Source of the DNA: Candidatus Roizmanbacteria bacterium | Lineage (GTDB): Bacteria; Patescibacteriota; Microgenomatia; UBA1406; GWC2-37-13 | Reading direction: 5' to 3' | DNA: 64,000 bases | NCBI GenBank assembly: GCA_013335175.1 | Contig: JAAXWC010000001.1 | Location: forward strand, 62,001 to 126,000 | In this document: positions 50,325-63,024 of the stretch, in pieces | Layout: each line of letters begins with the position of its first letter | How positions within the stretch are numbered: the stretch's first letter is position 1 | The notes under the pieces: generated by a model | What the model was told of the DNA's origin: nothing | What the model saw: the letters and a program-made list of their open reading frames with translations, nothing else | Databases searched by the model: none | Made by a program: the position numbers and the translations under genes

Positions 50325-50903
50325 TCAACGCATTACTTTTTCTTCAACGCGTTCGTAGGTGTAGATTTCTTCCGGTTTGAACCAGAGAGGAATTTCGTAC
50401 TTGGCTTCTTCGACATTCCCTGAAGCATGAAGGAGATTCTTAATGGGTCTTCGACCTGTATTCGCTAAATAGGAAGAATCATAGGAATAATCTCCTCGAA
50501 TGGTGCCCGGAGCAGAAAGAAGTGGCAAGGTATGGCCAACAATTTTTCTGACGAGTTCAACTGCATGAGGACCTTCTAAAACAGCAGCAAAAACGGGACC
50601 GGAAGTGATTAAGCCTACGAGCCATTCTCGGATTTTGGATCCGATTTCAAAGGTGTCGGTTGTGCCAAAATCGGCCATAACATCGATACCTAATTTTTCA
50701 TAATTTTCGATGGTTTTACCACCCATGCCTTCAATAAACTCACGGCGAGAAATAGGATAATGTTTATCTGCTAATTCGCGTGAAACCTCGACCATTCGGG
50801 CAGCGACTATTTTCAGTCCAACACGTTCAAAACGGGTAATAATTTCACCCATTAATCCGCGGGCAATGGCGTCTGGTTTGAAAACAATGAGTGTTTGTTC
50901 CAT
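50325..50903 (-). CDS. ndk: Nucleoside diphosphate kinase, long form
   Basis: 192 residues from ATG 50903, longer than the usual ~140. Start MEQTLIVFKPDAIARGLMGE. The phosphate-binding APGTIRGDY and the catalytic His in NLLHASGNVEEAKYEI are present. Two insertions are seen: one around EFIEGMGGKTIENYEKLGID, of the kind I associate with archaeal-type NDKs, and one of ~9 residues before the catalytic His. It balances NTP pools. Convergent with pilD, 1-bp gap. Confidence 0.94.
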   Translation of the reverse strand: MEQTLIVFKPDAIARGLMGEIITRFERVGLKIVAARMVEVSRELADKHYPISRREFIEGMGGKTIENYEKLGIDVMADFGTTDTFEIGSKIREWLVGLITSGPVFAAVLEGPHAVELVRKIVGHTLPLLSAPGTIRGDYSYDSSYLANTGRRPIKNLLHASGNVEEAKYEIPLWFKPEEIYTYERVEEKVMR

Positions 50904-50953
50904 GTAAAAAATATGAATTCGTAATGTATGAACTATACCATATTTATCTTTCA

Positions 50954-50982
50954 TTGACAATTGTTTCAATACTTTTTACACT
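50954..50982 (+). promoter_or_regulatory. Promoter of the F1-type ATPase operon
   Basis: TTGACA (50954-50959), exactly 17 bp, TACACT (50977-50982), and the first ATG 6 nt later at 50989. No ribosome-binding site. A clear consensus promoter for a leaderless operon mRNA. Confidence 0.8.
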
Positions 50983-50988
50983 GAGTAG

Positions 50989-52445
<1,457 letters not shown>

Positions 52446-52470
52446 TAGTACATTAGTAATTACGTATACT

Positions 52471-52914
52471 ATGTCTACCATTGCATCTATAACAGAATTG
52501 GTTCAAACCGTTTCTGAGAAAAATGAATTGTTCAAACAGATTGAACGCGTATCGGAGTTCTTGTACCAGTCTGATTCTATACTAAATGTCATACAGAAAC
52601 ATGTCGAGTTTGAATTCGCTACGCAGCTTGTGGCGTATATGCACGAGCACCATATTACCACACCATCAGGAGTAGAGAAGGTACTTCAAGAAATAAAAAA
52701 TGAATTAAAAGATCGCCCGGTACTGCAGATTTCCCTGTCACCAGCTACGCCGCTTCATTCTTTAGAGCTTATGAAAACGTGGATCACAACGAATGTAAAA
52801 CAACCTGTCCTTTTAGATATACAACATAATCCGAGTATTATTGGGGGACTTGTTCTTGCGTTTGAAGGTCGGTATCGTGATTACTCGTATAAATTGTCAT
52901 CTCCTTCCCTATGA
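52471..52914 (+). CDS. atpH: ATPase delta-like subunit
   Basis: 147 residues, shorter than typical delta (~175). The helical N-terminal part is truncated. The C-terminal signature NPSIIGGLVLAFEGRYRDYS matches the conserved delta ending. It links the stator to the top of F1. It overlaps the alpha gene by 4 bp (ATGA). Confidence 0.85.
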   Translation: MSTIASITELVQTVSEKNELFKQIERVSEFLYQSDSILNVIQKHVEFEFATQLVAYMHEHHITTPSGVEKVLQEIKNELKDRPVLQISLSPATPLHSLELMKTWITTNVKQPVLLDIQHNPSIIGGLVLAFEGRYRDYSYKLSSPSL

Positions 52915-54358
52915 ATGATTTTGAATCTGCTCTTGAGAAAACGCAGGAATACGGTATTATTCAGGAGATTAAACTACAACTCGTAACAGTTTCAGGTCTT
53001 CCCCATGCAAAACCAAATGAATTAGTTGTGTTTTACAATAATACCCTCGGACAGGTTTTTTCCATCCAGGAGGATACGGTTAAAATACTTCTGTTATCAC
53101 AAACATCACTTAAGGTCGGAGAAAGAGTTGCTCGAACAAATGAGTTTCTTTCTATCCCCGTAGATGAGTCTCTGCTTGGTTCGGTAATTGATCCCCTCGG
53201 TCATAGCATTTTTTCTTCCCATACGAGGATACCTCAATCGTCTGAAGAGATAGAAAAGGAAGTGTTGGGGATGACAAAACGAAAAAAAATTAAGAAAACG
53301 TTTCACACCGGTGTCACCTTAGTAGATCTCATGATACCGCTTGCAAAAGGTCAGCGCGAGCTCATTATTGGTGACCGCAAAACGGGGAAATCATCCTTCC
53401 TGTTGACCGTGGCACAGCGTCAGGTACAGGAAGGTTCGGTTGTTATTTACGCAGCAATCGGTCGTAAAAAAAATGAAATCAAAAAATTGTATGAATTGTT
53501 TCAAAAGCAAAATGTTATGTCTCAGGTGGTAATCGTAGCTTCGGATCATCAATCTCCGGCAAGTATTGTGTACCTCACGCCATATACAGCTATGTCAGTT
53601 GCTGAATACTTTCGTTCGCAGGGAAGAGATTCCGTTGTGATCTTAGACGATCTTTCAACTCATGCAAAATATTATCGGGAGTTGTCACTATTAGCAGGGA
53701 ATTTTCCCGGACGAGATTCGTATCCTGGAGATATTTTTTATAAACATGCCCATTTGCTAGAACGTGCTGGTAATTTTATTGGAGACAATGATACTGAAGT
53801 TTCGATCACGTGTTTACCCGTTGCGGAAACGGTTGAAGGAGATATGACGGGATATATTACGACCAATCTCATGGGGATGACCGATGGTCATATTTATTTT
53901 GATAGCGGTATTTTTTCTCTTGGAATGCGACCCGCTATAAATATACCGCTTTCAGTTACTCGTGTCGGCAATCAGGTGCAAACAACCCTTAAAAAAGAAT
54001 TACACAACGAAATAAGAACGTTGCTTACCAAATACGAACGTCTTCTTATGTATTCACATTTCGGAGCCGAGCTTTCTTCTGCGATTCAAAAAACTCTTAT
54101 CAACGGGGAAAAAATCTATACTGTGTTTAATCAGCACTATGAAACGCCCATACCTGAGGCGGTACAGCTTTATCTTATGGGCTTATGGTGGAGCGGAGCA
54201 TTTGAAAAGAATACAAAAGATGAAATTATTGCGCTCAAAGATGCGGTTACAGCAAAATACGAAACAGCCACGGGAAAAAAGCATCTCGATGCTTTACTAA
54301 CAATTTCATCGCTGACCGATCTGGGGAAAACGGTGAAACAGATACAGGAGGCACTGAC

Positions 54359-54362
<4 letters not shown>
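52911..54362 (+). CDS. atpA: F1-type ATPase subunit alpha
   Basis: 483 residues. P-loop GDRKTGKSS at 154-162, then YPGDIFYKHAHLLERAG and LPVAETVEGDMTGYITTN. The arginine finger in SVTRVG (R351) is kept. Compared with E. coli alpha it is ~30 residues shorter and clearly divergent, but the non-catalytic nucleotide site looks usable. Overlaps delta and gamma genes by 4 bp each. Confidence 0.93.
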
Positions 54363-56640
<2,278 letters not shown>

Positions 56641-56643
56641 AGT

Positions 56644-56895
56644 ATGGCTCAAAAAGTTGAACTTACTGTCTTTGTACGTACCCCAGAAGCTGTTGTTTTT
56701 GAAGGGAATGCTGCTTCAGTTTCTAGTTGGAATCAGCAAGGTAGATTTGATATCCTCACCTATCACGAAAATTTTATTACCCTTATTAGTCAGTATGTTG
56801 AGGTACAAGTAGGCAAGGTGACACATAAATGGGAGGTGTCTCATGGCGTTATAAAAGCTGAAAATAATACTATTAAAATCTTCTTAGGGTTATAG
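56644..56895 (+). CDS. atpC: ATPase epsilon-like subunit, beta-sandwich only
   Basis: 83 residues; typical epsilon has ~130. The N-terminal beta-sandwich is recognisable (VFVRTPEAVVFEGNAASVSS, then FDILTYHENFITLI). The two C-terminal helices that inhibit ATP hydrolysis in many bacteria are absent. It starts 3 bp after beta and ends the operon. The tRNA-Arg gene follows. Confidence 0.85.
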   Translation: MAQKVELTVFVRTPEAVVFEGNAASVSSWNQQGRFDILTYHENFITLISQYVEVQVGKVTHKWEVSHGVIKAENNTIKIFLGL

Positions 56896-56929
56896 GAACA
56901 TCTATTTTCCTGATATAATATCCCTAATT

Positions 56930-57001
56930 GCTGCTGTAGCTCAACGGATAGAGCAAGCCCGTCCTAAGGGCGAGATGAGAGTTCAATTCTCCCCAGCAGT
57001 A
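56930..57001 (+). tRNA. tRNA-Arg (anticodon CCU)
   Basis: Acceptor GCTGCTG/CAGCAGT (one G-U), D-arm GCTCAACGGATAGAGC, anticodon stem with loop GTCCTAA (anticodon CCT), T-loop TTCAATT, discriminator A, CCA not encoded. A-G at 27-43 and an A-C pair in the T-stem are mismatches. TATAAT at 56914-56919 lies 10 nt upstream. It reads AGG. Confidence 0.93.
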
Positions 57002-57026
57002 CTGATTATTAATAATCACCTATCAC

Positions 57027-57776
57027 ATGGCCTATCAGGTTTCTTCACATATTAAACGCGCAGCTTCAACTCCTGAATATAGCAAAATACTTATGCTCCG
57101 TACGATCGGGAACTTTTTGGTTTTAACCTCTCTTTTTATGATTGCAAAAACATTTTATCAGCCTGTTGTTGAAGAAATTCATTATGCATTCGATCAGTAT
57201 ATTCATAAACAGTACGTGGTGGCAGATATACATAATCCTGAACGAACGGAACTCATAAAAAAAGATATGGGCTCTACTGCTCCAAAAGGAAAATTAATTC
57301 AGGTACTGCATATCGATCCGGTTGAAGTAATTACTCCTCCCGATCCCAACTTTAGTATTATCATTCCCAAAATTGGTGCACAGTCAAAAATTATTCCAAA
57401 CGTAAATGCGGCGGACGAAAAAAGTTATTTAGCTGCCTTAAAGCAAGGAGTTGCGCACACACTGGGAACCGCTTTCCCCGGAGAAGGAGGCCACATCTAC
57501 CTGTTTGCTCATTCCACTGACTATGTTTGGAATGTGAATTCGTATAATGCAGTGTTTTATTTATTGTATAAATTGGAGCAAGGGGATGAAGTTGACTTAT
57601 TTTATAAAGGTCAAAGATATGTGTATAAAGTAACGGGGAAAGAAACAGTAGATCCTTCTCAAGTCCAGTACTTAACGCGAAAAACAAATAGAGAATTTCT
57701 TACGATGCAAACCTGTTGGCCTCCTGGTACAACCTTACAGCGCATTTTAGTTTTTGCTACGCGCGTCGCAGAATAA
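57027..57776 (+). CDS. Sortase
   Basis: 249 residues. A membrane helix at about 24-44 is followed by the sortase barrel. Catalytic His162 (LFAHSTDY), Cys230 (LTMQTCWPPGTT) and Arg239 are all present. The N-terminal anchor and the TCWPPGTTLQR motif suggest class D/E-like housekeeping members. No protein complete in this window ends in a recognisable LPxTG-type signal, so its substrates lie elsewhere or use another motif. It begins 26 bp after tRNA-Arg and is convergent with the PEGA gene. Confidence 0.93.
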   Translation: MAYQVSSHIKRAASTPEYSKILMLRTIGNFLVLTSLFMIAKTFYQPVVEEIHYAFDQYIHKQYVVADIHNPERTELIKKDMGSTAPKGKLIQVLHIDPVEVITPPDPNFSIIIPKIGAQSKIIPNVNAADEKSYLAALKQGVAHTLGTAFPGEGGHIYLFAHSTDYVWNVNSYNAVFYLLYKLEQGDEVDLFYKGQRYVYKVTGKETVDPSQVQYLTRKTNREFLTMQTCWPPGTTLQRILVFATRVAE

Positions 57777-57777
57777 A

Positions 57778-59046
57778 TTACCGTATTCCTACTTCATACA
57801 AATCCCCGTATTGATTATTTTGAGGATTGAGGTTGGTTAATACATACAATTTACCGTCATTATTGACAGAAAAGAAGTCGTGTTCAAATGGGCCTGAGTA
57901 AACCGTTCGCTTATTAGTCCCATCGTAATCAATTACTGCAATTTCCTTTGTTTGTTTTATAAAAACGTGTTTTGAATCAGAATACCACTCTAAAAAGTGG
58001 TTGTCATCGCCAAGAGTGCTATTTGTGTTAGCATCTAATTGAGGGGTAACCGTTGGTGTTGGAGTCGGAGTAAGCACCAAAAAGTTTTTGTCTTCTTTTT
58101 TATCATAAATATAGTAGTTGCCTTTTTCTAGTTTTCTCGTATCTTCTGTCTGGTTTGAACCAATCATTGGAGGAGTTATTATTAAAGGAAGTAAGGTAGA
58201 TATGGTTGGTGTGTACAGTATTTTTGTTTCATCGGGAGAGAACGAAACGATATGAAAAGAATCGGATGCAATTTTTTTGATATCTTTGGGAAAGGTCTCC
58301 AAAATTTTTGTTATTTGAAGTTTTTTTTCTTCATCCCACTGTTTCAAAAAGTTTGCTTTTGAAGCAGACGCTTCTAACAGAGGTTCTGTGCCATCTTGAA
58401 GAGAAATATAATAGATAGCAGGTGCAGGCGTGGTCTTAACAGAAGTTCCCGAGGTTGTAGTTTCCGTAACCGGAAAGGTAAAAATAGCATGGCTGTAATC
58501 GGGCGAAAAATCTACGGTCGTTTCTTTTAAATTAACTCCCGTGGGAAGATTTTTTTTCAAGACAATTAATTTAAGTGGAGGGAAAAACGAAAGGGGTTTC
58601 TTTGTGGATTCAAAAAGATAGATTCCATCTTTTTCAATATCTCCATTTTGGGAAATAAGGAGTGTTTTATCTGTATCATCAATAGGGATAGCTCGTTGAA
58701 TTCCGAGATTGGTAGCAGGAGAGAGAGAAGGATTATTGGGAAATAACATTGCGTCAACGCTCATAACAATTTCACCACGAAGGTTGAGTTTGCGTTTCCA
58801 ATCGGTGTATCCTTCTTTTTTTACCTCAATCGTATAGGTTTCAGGAGGAAGCGTAAAATTTTGATTCGTAACTCCTTTCAATTTACCATTAATATAAATT
58901 TTTGCTGCATTGGGATTTGAATTAATTGATACGATCCCGGTAGGAGTAACAGTTTTTTTAGTAATGTCGAGTCGATATCCGCGCGCATACACAATAATTC
59001 CGATAAGGACTATGACGAAAATAAAAAGTAATATAATACGTCTCAT
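57778..59046 (-). CDS. PEGA-domain protein with a beta-propeller-like C-terminus
   Basis: 422 residues. A membrane helix (about 4-22) is followed by a PEGA domain at ~36-90 (VSINSNPNAAKIYINGKLKG, then YTIEVKKEGYTDWKRKLNL). The rest shows repeated DFSPDYSHAIFTF- and SFSPDETKILYTP-like strands typical of WD40/TolB-like propellers, with a Pro/Thr linker (TPTPTPTVTP). It is extracytoplasmic and anchored by its N-terminus. It may bind the cell wall or surface proteins. Divergent from mreB. Confidence 0.82.
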   Translation of the reverse strand: MRRIILLFIFVIVLIGIIVYARGYRLDITKKTVTPTGIVSINSNPNAAKIYINGKLKGVTNQNFTLPPETYTIEVKKEGYTDWKRKLNLRGEIVMSVDAMLFPNNPSLSPATNLGIQRAIPIDDTDKTLLISQNGDIEKDGIYLFESTKKPLSFFPPLKLIVLKKNLPTGVNLKETTVDFSPDYSHAIFTFPVTETTTSGTSVKTTPAPAIYYISLQDGTEPLLEASASKANFLKQWDEEKKLQITKILETFPKDIKKIASDSFHIVSFSPDETKILYTPTISTLLPLIITPPMIGSNQTEDTRKLEKGNYYIYDKKEDKNFLVLTPTPTPTVTPQLDANTNSTLGDDNHFLEWYSDSKHVFIKQTKEIAVIDYDGTNKRTVYSGPFEHDFFSVNNDGKLYVLTNLNPQNNQYGDLYEVGIR

Positions 59047-59126
59047 TCTGATACAAATAATAACAGGAAGTGTCTAATATGATGTTGTCATGTGTACTCC
59101 CTGTCTTTCATAGTATACTATCTATT

Positions 59127-60137
59127 ATGTTCTTTCGCAAGAAAGTTGGAATCGATTTAGGAACTGCAAATACGCTTGTTTATATTGCACAAAAGGGGAT
59201 CGTACTGAATGAACCGACAGTGGTGGCCTACTCTCAAGAAGATAAACGCATTCTGGCAGTAGGAGAAGATGCTCGGGAGATGTTAGGACGAACACCTGGA
59301 TCCATTGTGGCTGCACGCCCCATGAAGGAAGGAGTAATTGCAGATTATACTACCACCTCAGCAATGATTACGTACTTCTTAAAAAAAGCGCTGCGGGGAA
59401 GAGTCTTATGGCCTGAAATTATGATCTCTATCCCTGGTGGGGCTTCACAAGTGGAAAAACGTGCGGTTGTTGCTGCTTGTAAACAAGCAGGGGCATCAGA
59501 TGTGTACCTTATAGAGGAACCGCTCGCAGCCGCTATTGGTGCAAAAGTACCCATTTCCCAACCCTCTGGGCACATGATTATCAATATTGGAGGAGGTACG
59601 GCTGAAATTGGAATTATTTCACTGGGACAGCTCGTTGTTTTTAAAACAGTCCGAGTAGCAGGGACAAAGCTCGACGAATCCATTTTGCAACACATTCGTA
59701 AGAAATATAATCTTATTATCGGAGAAAGAACGGCAGAAGAGATTAAAATGAGAATTGGAAATGCCTTTATTCCGGAGCAGGAAGGGTATAAAGAGCGTAC
59801 GTTTGAAATAAAAGGAAGAGATTTTCAAACAGGGCTTCCCAAAATTATAGAACTGGGTGAAAAAAGCATATCTGAGGCTGTGCAACGGCCTTTAAAGCTC
59901 ATATTGGAAGGAGTAAAGGAAGTGCTTTCCAAGTGCCCGCCTGAGCTTGCGGCAGATATTGTCGATAAGGGAATTGTGCTCTCTGGTGGGACATCGCTTC
60001 TTATGAATATTGATCAGTATGTCTCTTTTTATACCGGAGTGCTTTCGTTTGTAGTGGAAGAACCCCTCTATTGTGTTATTCGAGGCGTTGGTATGGCTCT
60101 CGAGAACTTAGACAGCTATAAAGATGCAATACGATAA
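59127..60137 (+). CDS. mreB: Rod-shape-determining protein MreB
   Basis: 336 residues from ATG 59127. Actin-fold motifs: phosphate 1 VGIDLGTANTLVYI, phosphate 2 MIINIGGGTAEIGII, adenosine motif GIVLSGGTSLLMNI. It polymerises under the membrane and guides peptidoglycan synthesis. No mreC/mreD follows, which differs from the common operon. TATACT lies 7 nt before the ATG; the longer frame starting at 59070 is not needed. Confidence 0.96.
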   Translation: MFFRKKVGIDLGTANTLVYIAQKGIVLNEPTVVAYSQEDKRILAVGEDAREMLGRTPGSIVAARPMKEGVIADYTTTSAMITYFLKKALRGRVLWPEIMISIPGGASQVEKRAVVAACKQAGASDVYLIEEPLAAAIGAKVPISQPSGHMIINIGGGTAEIGIISLGQLVVFKTVRVAGTKLDESILQHIRKKYNLIIGERTAEEIKMRIGNAFIPEQEGYKERTFEIKGRDFQTGLPKIIELGEKSISEAVQRPLKLILEGVKEVLSKCPPELAADIVDKGIVLSGGTSLLMNIDQYVSFYTGVLSFVVEEPLYCVIRGVGMALENLDSYKDAIR

Positions 60138-60362
60138 AGAGAATATATGGTATATAGTAGTGAGAACATAATAAAAATTAAAGTGACCGATTAGTATAAA
60201 TTAATTTCTACATGATTTATAAATCTCTATAGTAATTTTGATTATTAAATAAGACTATCAGATTCTATAGAAAGAATTATTTTGATGCAAAAGCAAATAA
60301 TTTGATCAAAAAAAGTATACAAAACTAGAAAATTAAATAAATACATGATAAAATAGAAATCC
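60138..60362. other. AT-rich intergenic stretch
   Basis: About 225 bp, very AT-rich, no gene. A TATAAT box at 60363-60368 lies 9 nt before the next ATG. No terminator for mreB is convincing. Confidence 0.5.
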
Positions 60363-60377
60363 TATAATAATCATCAT

Positions 60378-61133
60378 ATGAGTTATCAAAAAAAACTACT
60401 TGGAATCACCTTACCTCACGAATCGAAGAATAGTATCCTAGAGTATATTAAAAAAAACATAGGTACGACTCAAGGATTTTTTCATATTGTGTCTTTAAAT
60501 CCAGAGATAATGGTCCTTGCTGATCATTATCCTGAATACAAACAGGTTGTTGAGACAGGCCAAGTAAAAATTGTTGATGGAGTAGGGGTTGTTCTGGCAG
60601 CCCAATTGTTTTATCATACATCTCTAATGCGCATACAAGGCTCTGACCTGTTCGTAGAACTATTGGGGTTAGCAAAAAAACGCAGCCTTAGGGTGCTGTT
60701 TATCGGTGGGAAGCCGGGACTAGCAGAAGAGATCTCTAAGTGCTATAGCACGAAATTTCCCGATTCAGAATTTATTGGGCTCGAAGGAATAGCGGATATG
60801 CAAAATATAAAAAGAGAGGAAGAAGACGCAATATTTTCTATAGTCCGCACTAGAAGGCCCCATTTTGTATTTGCTGCATTTGGCTCTCCTAATCAGGAAA
60901 TGTGGTTTTGGACGAACAGGAAAAGCTTAGAAGGATGTATTTGTATGGGGGTAGGGGGAGGATTTGATTTTTTAAGTGGGAGAGTTCGTCGTGCTCCCGT
61001 AATTATGCGTCGTCTTGGATTGGAATGGCTTTTTCGGCTCATACGTGAACCATGGCGGTGGAGGCGCCAACTTCGGCTTTTTGTTTTCCTTTGGCTAGTA
61101 GTGAAAGAACGATTTTCTTCGTCGGAAACGTAA
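60378..61133 (+). CDS. WecG/TagA/CpsF family glycosyltransferase
   Basis: 251 residues, GT26 family. FHIVSLNPEIMVLADHYPEY is the conserved start region with the expected Asn-Pro. VKIVDGVGVVLAAQL and the G-rich VLFIGGKPG follow. VFAAFGSPNQEMW and GVGGGFDFLSGRVRRAP are the C-terminal signatures. These enzymes add a ManNAc-type sugar to lipid-linked intermediates of wall polymers or capsules. It is membrane-peripheral. Repeats follow it. Confidence 0.92.
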   Translation: MSYQKKLLGITLPHESKNSILEYIKKNIGTTQGFFHIVSLNPEIMVLADHYPEYKQVVETGQVKIVDGVGVVLAAQLFYHTSLMRIQGSDLFVELLGLAKKRSLRVLFIGGKPGLAEEISKCYSTKFPDSEFIGLEGIADMQNIKREEEDAIFSIVRTRRPHFVFAAFGSPNQEMWFWTNRKSLEGCICMGVGGGFDFLSGRVRRAPVIMRRLGLEWLFRLIREPWRWRRQLRLFVFLWLVVKERFSSSET

Positions 61134-61170
61134 TTTCTTCGTGGGGTGCTGCACTCAATTAAAACCATGT

Positions 61171-61373
61171 GAATTGTCATTCCGGGCTTGACCCGGAATC
61201 TATTCAATTCAACAATACATGGATCCTGAATCAAGGTACCATTGTATAGACCCTGAACTAAATTCAGGGTGACAACATTCTGTTGTCAGTTCAGGATGAC
61301 ATCACACGGTCATTCTGGACAACGAAGTGTGGCCTACCACTTGGTCGGTGAACGGGCAACGATGGCGAGAACA
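61171..61373. repeat. Interspersed palindromic repeat cluster
   Basis: Hairpins GTCATTCCGGGCTTGACCCGG, CCCTGAACTAAATTCAGGG and GACAACATTCTGTTGTC occur here. A variant GTCATTCTGGACAACGAAGT unit, related to the 65-bp elements at 5173 and 11831, follows. They fill most of the 280-bp gap between the glycosyltransferase and the next gene. Confidence 0.75.
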
Positions 61374-61414
61374 AGGCAGTGCTCTTTTTATTGTGGACGT
61401 GAGATAATAAGAGA

Positions 61415-62275
61415 ATGCAAAATGAATCAATCCGTTCCGTCATTCGCTACTTTTCTTATTTCTCGTATCCGCCTTCCTTTGAAGAACTCTATGCATTTTA
61501 TCCACAAAAAATATCTCGAAATTCGTTGAAACAAATAGTAAACGATTTAGTAGAAAAAGGGGTCCTTATAGAGCAGGTCGTTTCTACAAATAATGAGGCT
61601 AAATATACTCTACCCCAGTATGGTATATTTTTCAAAAAAGCAGTAAAACGACGAAGAATTTCCGCGAAAAAAAGAAAAACTATTACGCGTTTCATATCAT
61701 TTTCGCACTATACACCCTCTATCCAGTTTGTTGGAATATCTGGATCAGTATCTATGAATAATGCGGACGTGAATGATGACATCGATTTATTTATTATTAC
61801 GAAATCGGGAGAGCTTTGGACCGGGAGAGCGCTCTCCCTAGCGTTGGCGTTTATTCTTGGAAAACGCAGATCGAGGGGGGTAATCGTAGCAAAAGACAGA
61901 GTTTGTCTGAATCTATTTTTCGACAGAGCGCATTTATCTATCCCAAAAGAGAAACAAACGCTCTACATAGCGCACGAAATTCTTCAGGTAAAACCGATCC
62001 TGAATAAAAATGGCACGTACGAGCAATTTTTACACGAAAATCGATGGATTCAGAAATATTTCCCAAATGTGATTGTCCCGCGGATGCACACGCGTAATCA
62101 CTATCAGCCCTCAATAATTTCTACGTTCGTGGAATCATGTTGTCGCTCTATTCAATGGCACATTATGAAACATCATATTACGAAAGAGCGAATATCGGAA
62201 GGGCAACTTTGGTTTTATCCTCGTGATTTTGAACAACAATTAAACTGGAAAATGAATAGGAAAGATATAGTTTAG
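61415..62275 (+). CDS. Nucleotidyltransferase-fold protein with an N-terminal winged helix
   Basis: 286 residues. Residues 1-70 resemble a winged helix-turn-helix (RNSLKQIVNDLVEKGVLIEQ). At ~105-130 the polymerase-beta-like motif GSVSMNNADVNDDIDLFII has the G-S and D-x-D spacing of minimal nucleotidyltransferases. The C-terminal half is helical and basic. The target is unknown; it could modify a sugar, protein or RNA. GATAAT lies 6 nt before the ATG. Located among wall-polysaccharide genes, convergent with the epimerase gene. Confidence 0.7.
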   Translation: MQNESIRSVIRYFSYFSYPPSFEELYAFYPQKISRNSLKQIVNDLVEKGVLIEQVVSTNNEAKYTLPQYGIFFKKAVKRRRISAKKRKTITRFISFSHYTPSIQFVGISGSVSMNNADVNDDIDLFIITKSGELWTGRALSLALAFILGKRRSRGVIVAKDRVCLNLFFDRAHLSIPKEKQTLYIAHEILQVKPILNKNGTYEQFLHENRWIQKYFPNVIVPRMHTRNHYQPSIISTFVESCCRSIQWHIMKHHITKERISEGQLWFYPRDFEQQLNWKMNRKDIV

Positions 62276-62281
62276 TTGGTA

Positions 62282-62980
62282 TTAGATAGGGTTATAATCC
62301 AGTAATTTTTCTGCTTTTGAAATATCTACATTGTCAACCGTATCGGTTATGGTGAAAGCTTCATACCAAAGCTCATTTTGTACGTTCAATGCTTTTTCGA
62401 TTGCTTGAACTGCATTTTCTATCTGTAACGTTATTCCGTCAAGATTCCATTTAGCTCCACTTTTATCTCCAATGGGACCGAATCTCAACATAATAACCTG
62501 AAATTTTTTTCGTAAGCCGTAATTCGCTAATATTTGTTCGGCGATAACTTTACTCGTTGAGTAAGCAATATCACAATCCCTACATCGTAATGCGTCCACT
62601 TGGACATTTTGGGCCACCGTTAAATTAGTTTCTTTAATTGGTGTTTGATAGGGTATTCCGATTTCAACGCCATAATATCCCGTGGAACTTGCATAAATAA
62701 GCTTTTTAACGTTATTCTCCAAGCATGCTCGGGCCACATTCAAGGTCCCATTATCATTTAATTGAAAATAGTCTTCAAAGCTTTTTGTTTCATCAGGCCC
62801 CTTGATTGCTGCTAGATGAACCACACTATCACAACCTTTCATTGAACTTTTTATTTGTTCATAATCGAGAATACTTTGATTATTTTCCAGATCAAACGTG
62901 ACTATTTCGTGTTCAGCAGATACTTTATTGATGAATGCAGATCCAAGAAATCCATTTGAACCAGTTATAAATATTTTCAT
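62282..62980 (-). CDS. NAD-dependent epimerase/dehydratase (extended SDR)
   Basis: 232 residues, somewhat short for the family (~300). Nucleotide-binding GSNGFLGSAF, then HLAAIKGPDE, YASSTGYYG, and the catalytic YSTSK (Y-x3-K). The C-terminal substrate domain is reduced. It probably makes or modifies a nucleotide-sugar for surface polysaccharide, fitting the glycosyltransferase upstream. TAAAAT is 5 nt before the ATG. Confidence 0.88.
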   Translation of the reverse strand: MKIFITGSNGFLGSAFINKVSAEHEIVTFDLENNQSILDYEQIKSSMKGCDSVVHLAAIKGPDETKSFEDYFQLNDNGTLNVARACLENNVKKLIYASSTGYYGVEIGIPYQTPIKETNLTVAQNVQVDALRCRDCDIAYSTSKVIAEQILANYGLRKKFQVIMLRFGPIGDKSGAKWNLDGITLQIENAVQAIEKALNVQNELWYEAFTITDTVDNVDISKAEKLLDYNPI

Positions 62981-63024
62981 AGTTCATTTTACCAAAATAG
63001 TCATGTTCAAAAATAGGGTTCCAT

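Noticed and set aside
52465..52470. TATACT directly before the delta-subunit ATG as a leaderless promoter
   Set aside because: It abuts the ATG with no gap, so transcription would start within the gene; the subunit is more simply part of the operon.
56885..56912. Terminator after the ATPase operon (AGGAA / TTCCT)
   Set aside because: The stem is only five pairs and no T-run follows.
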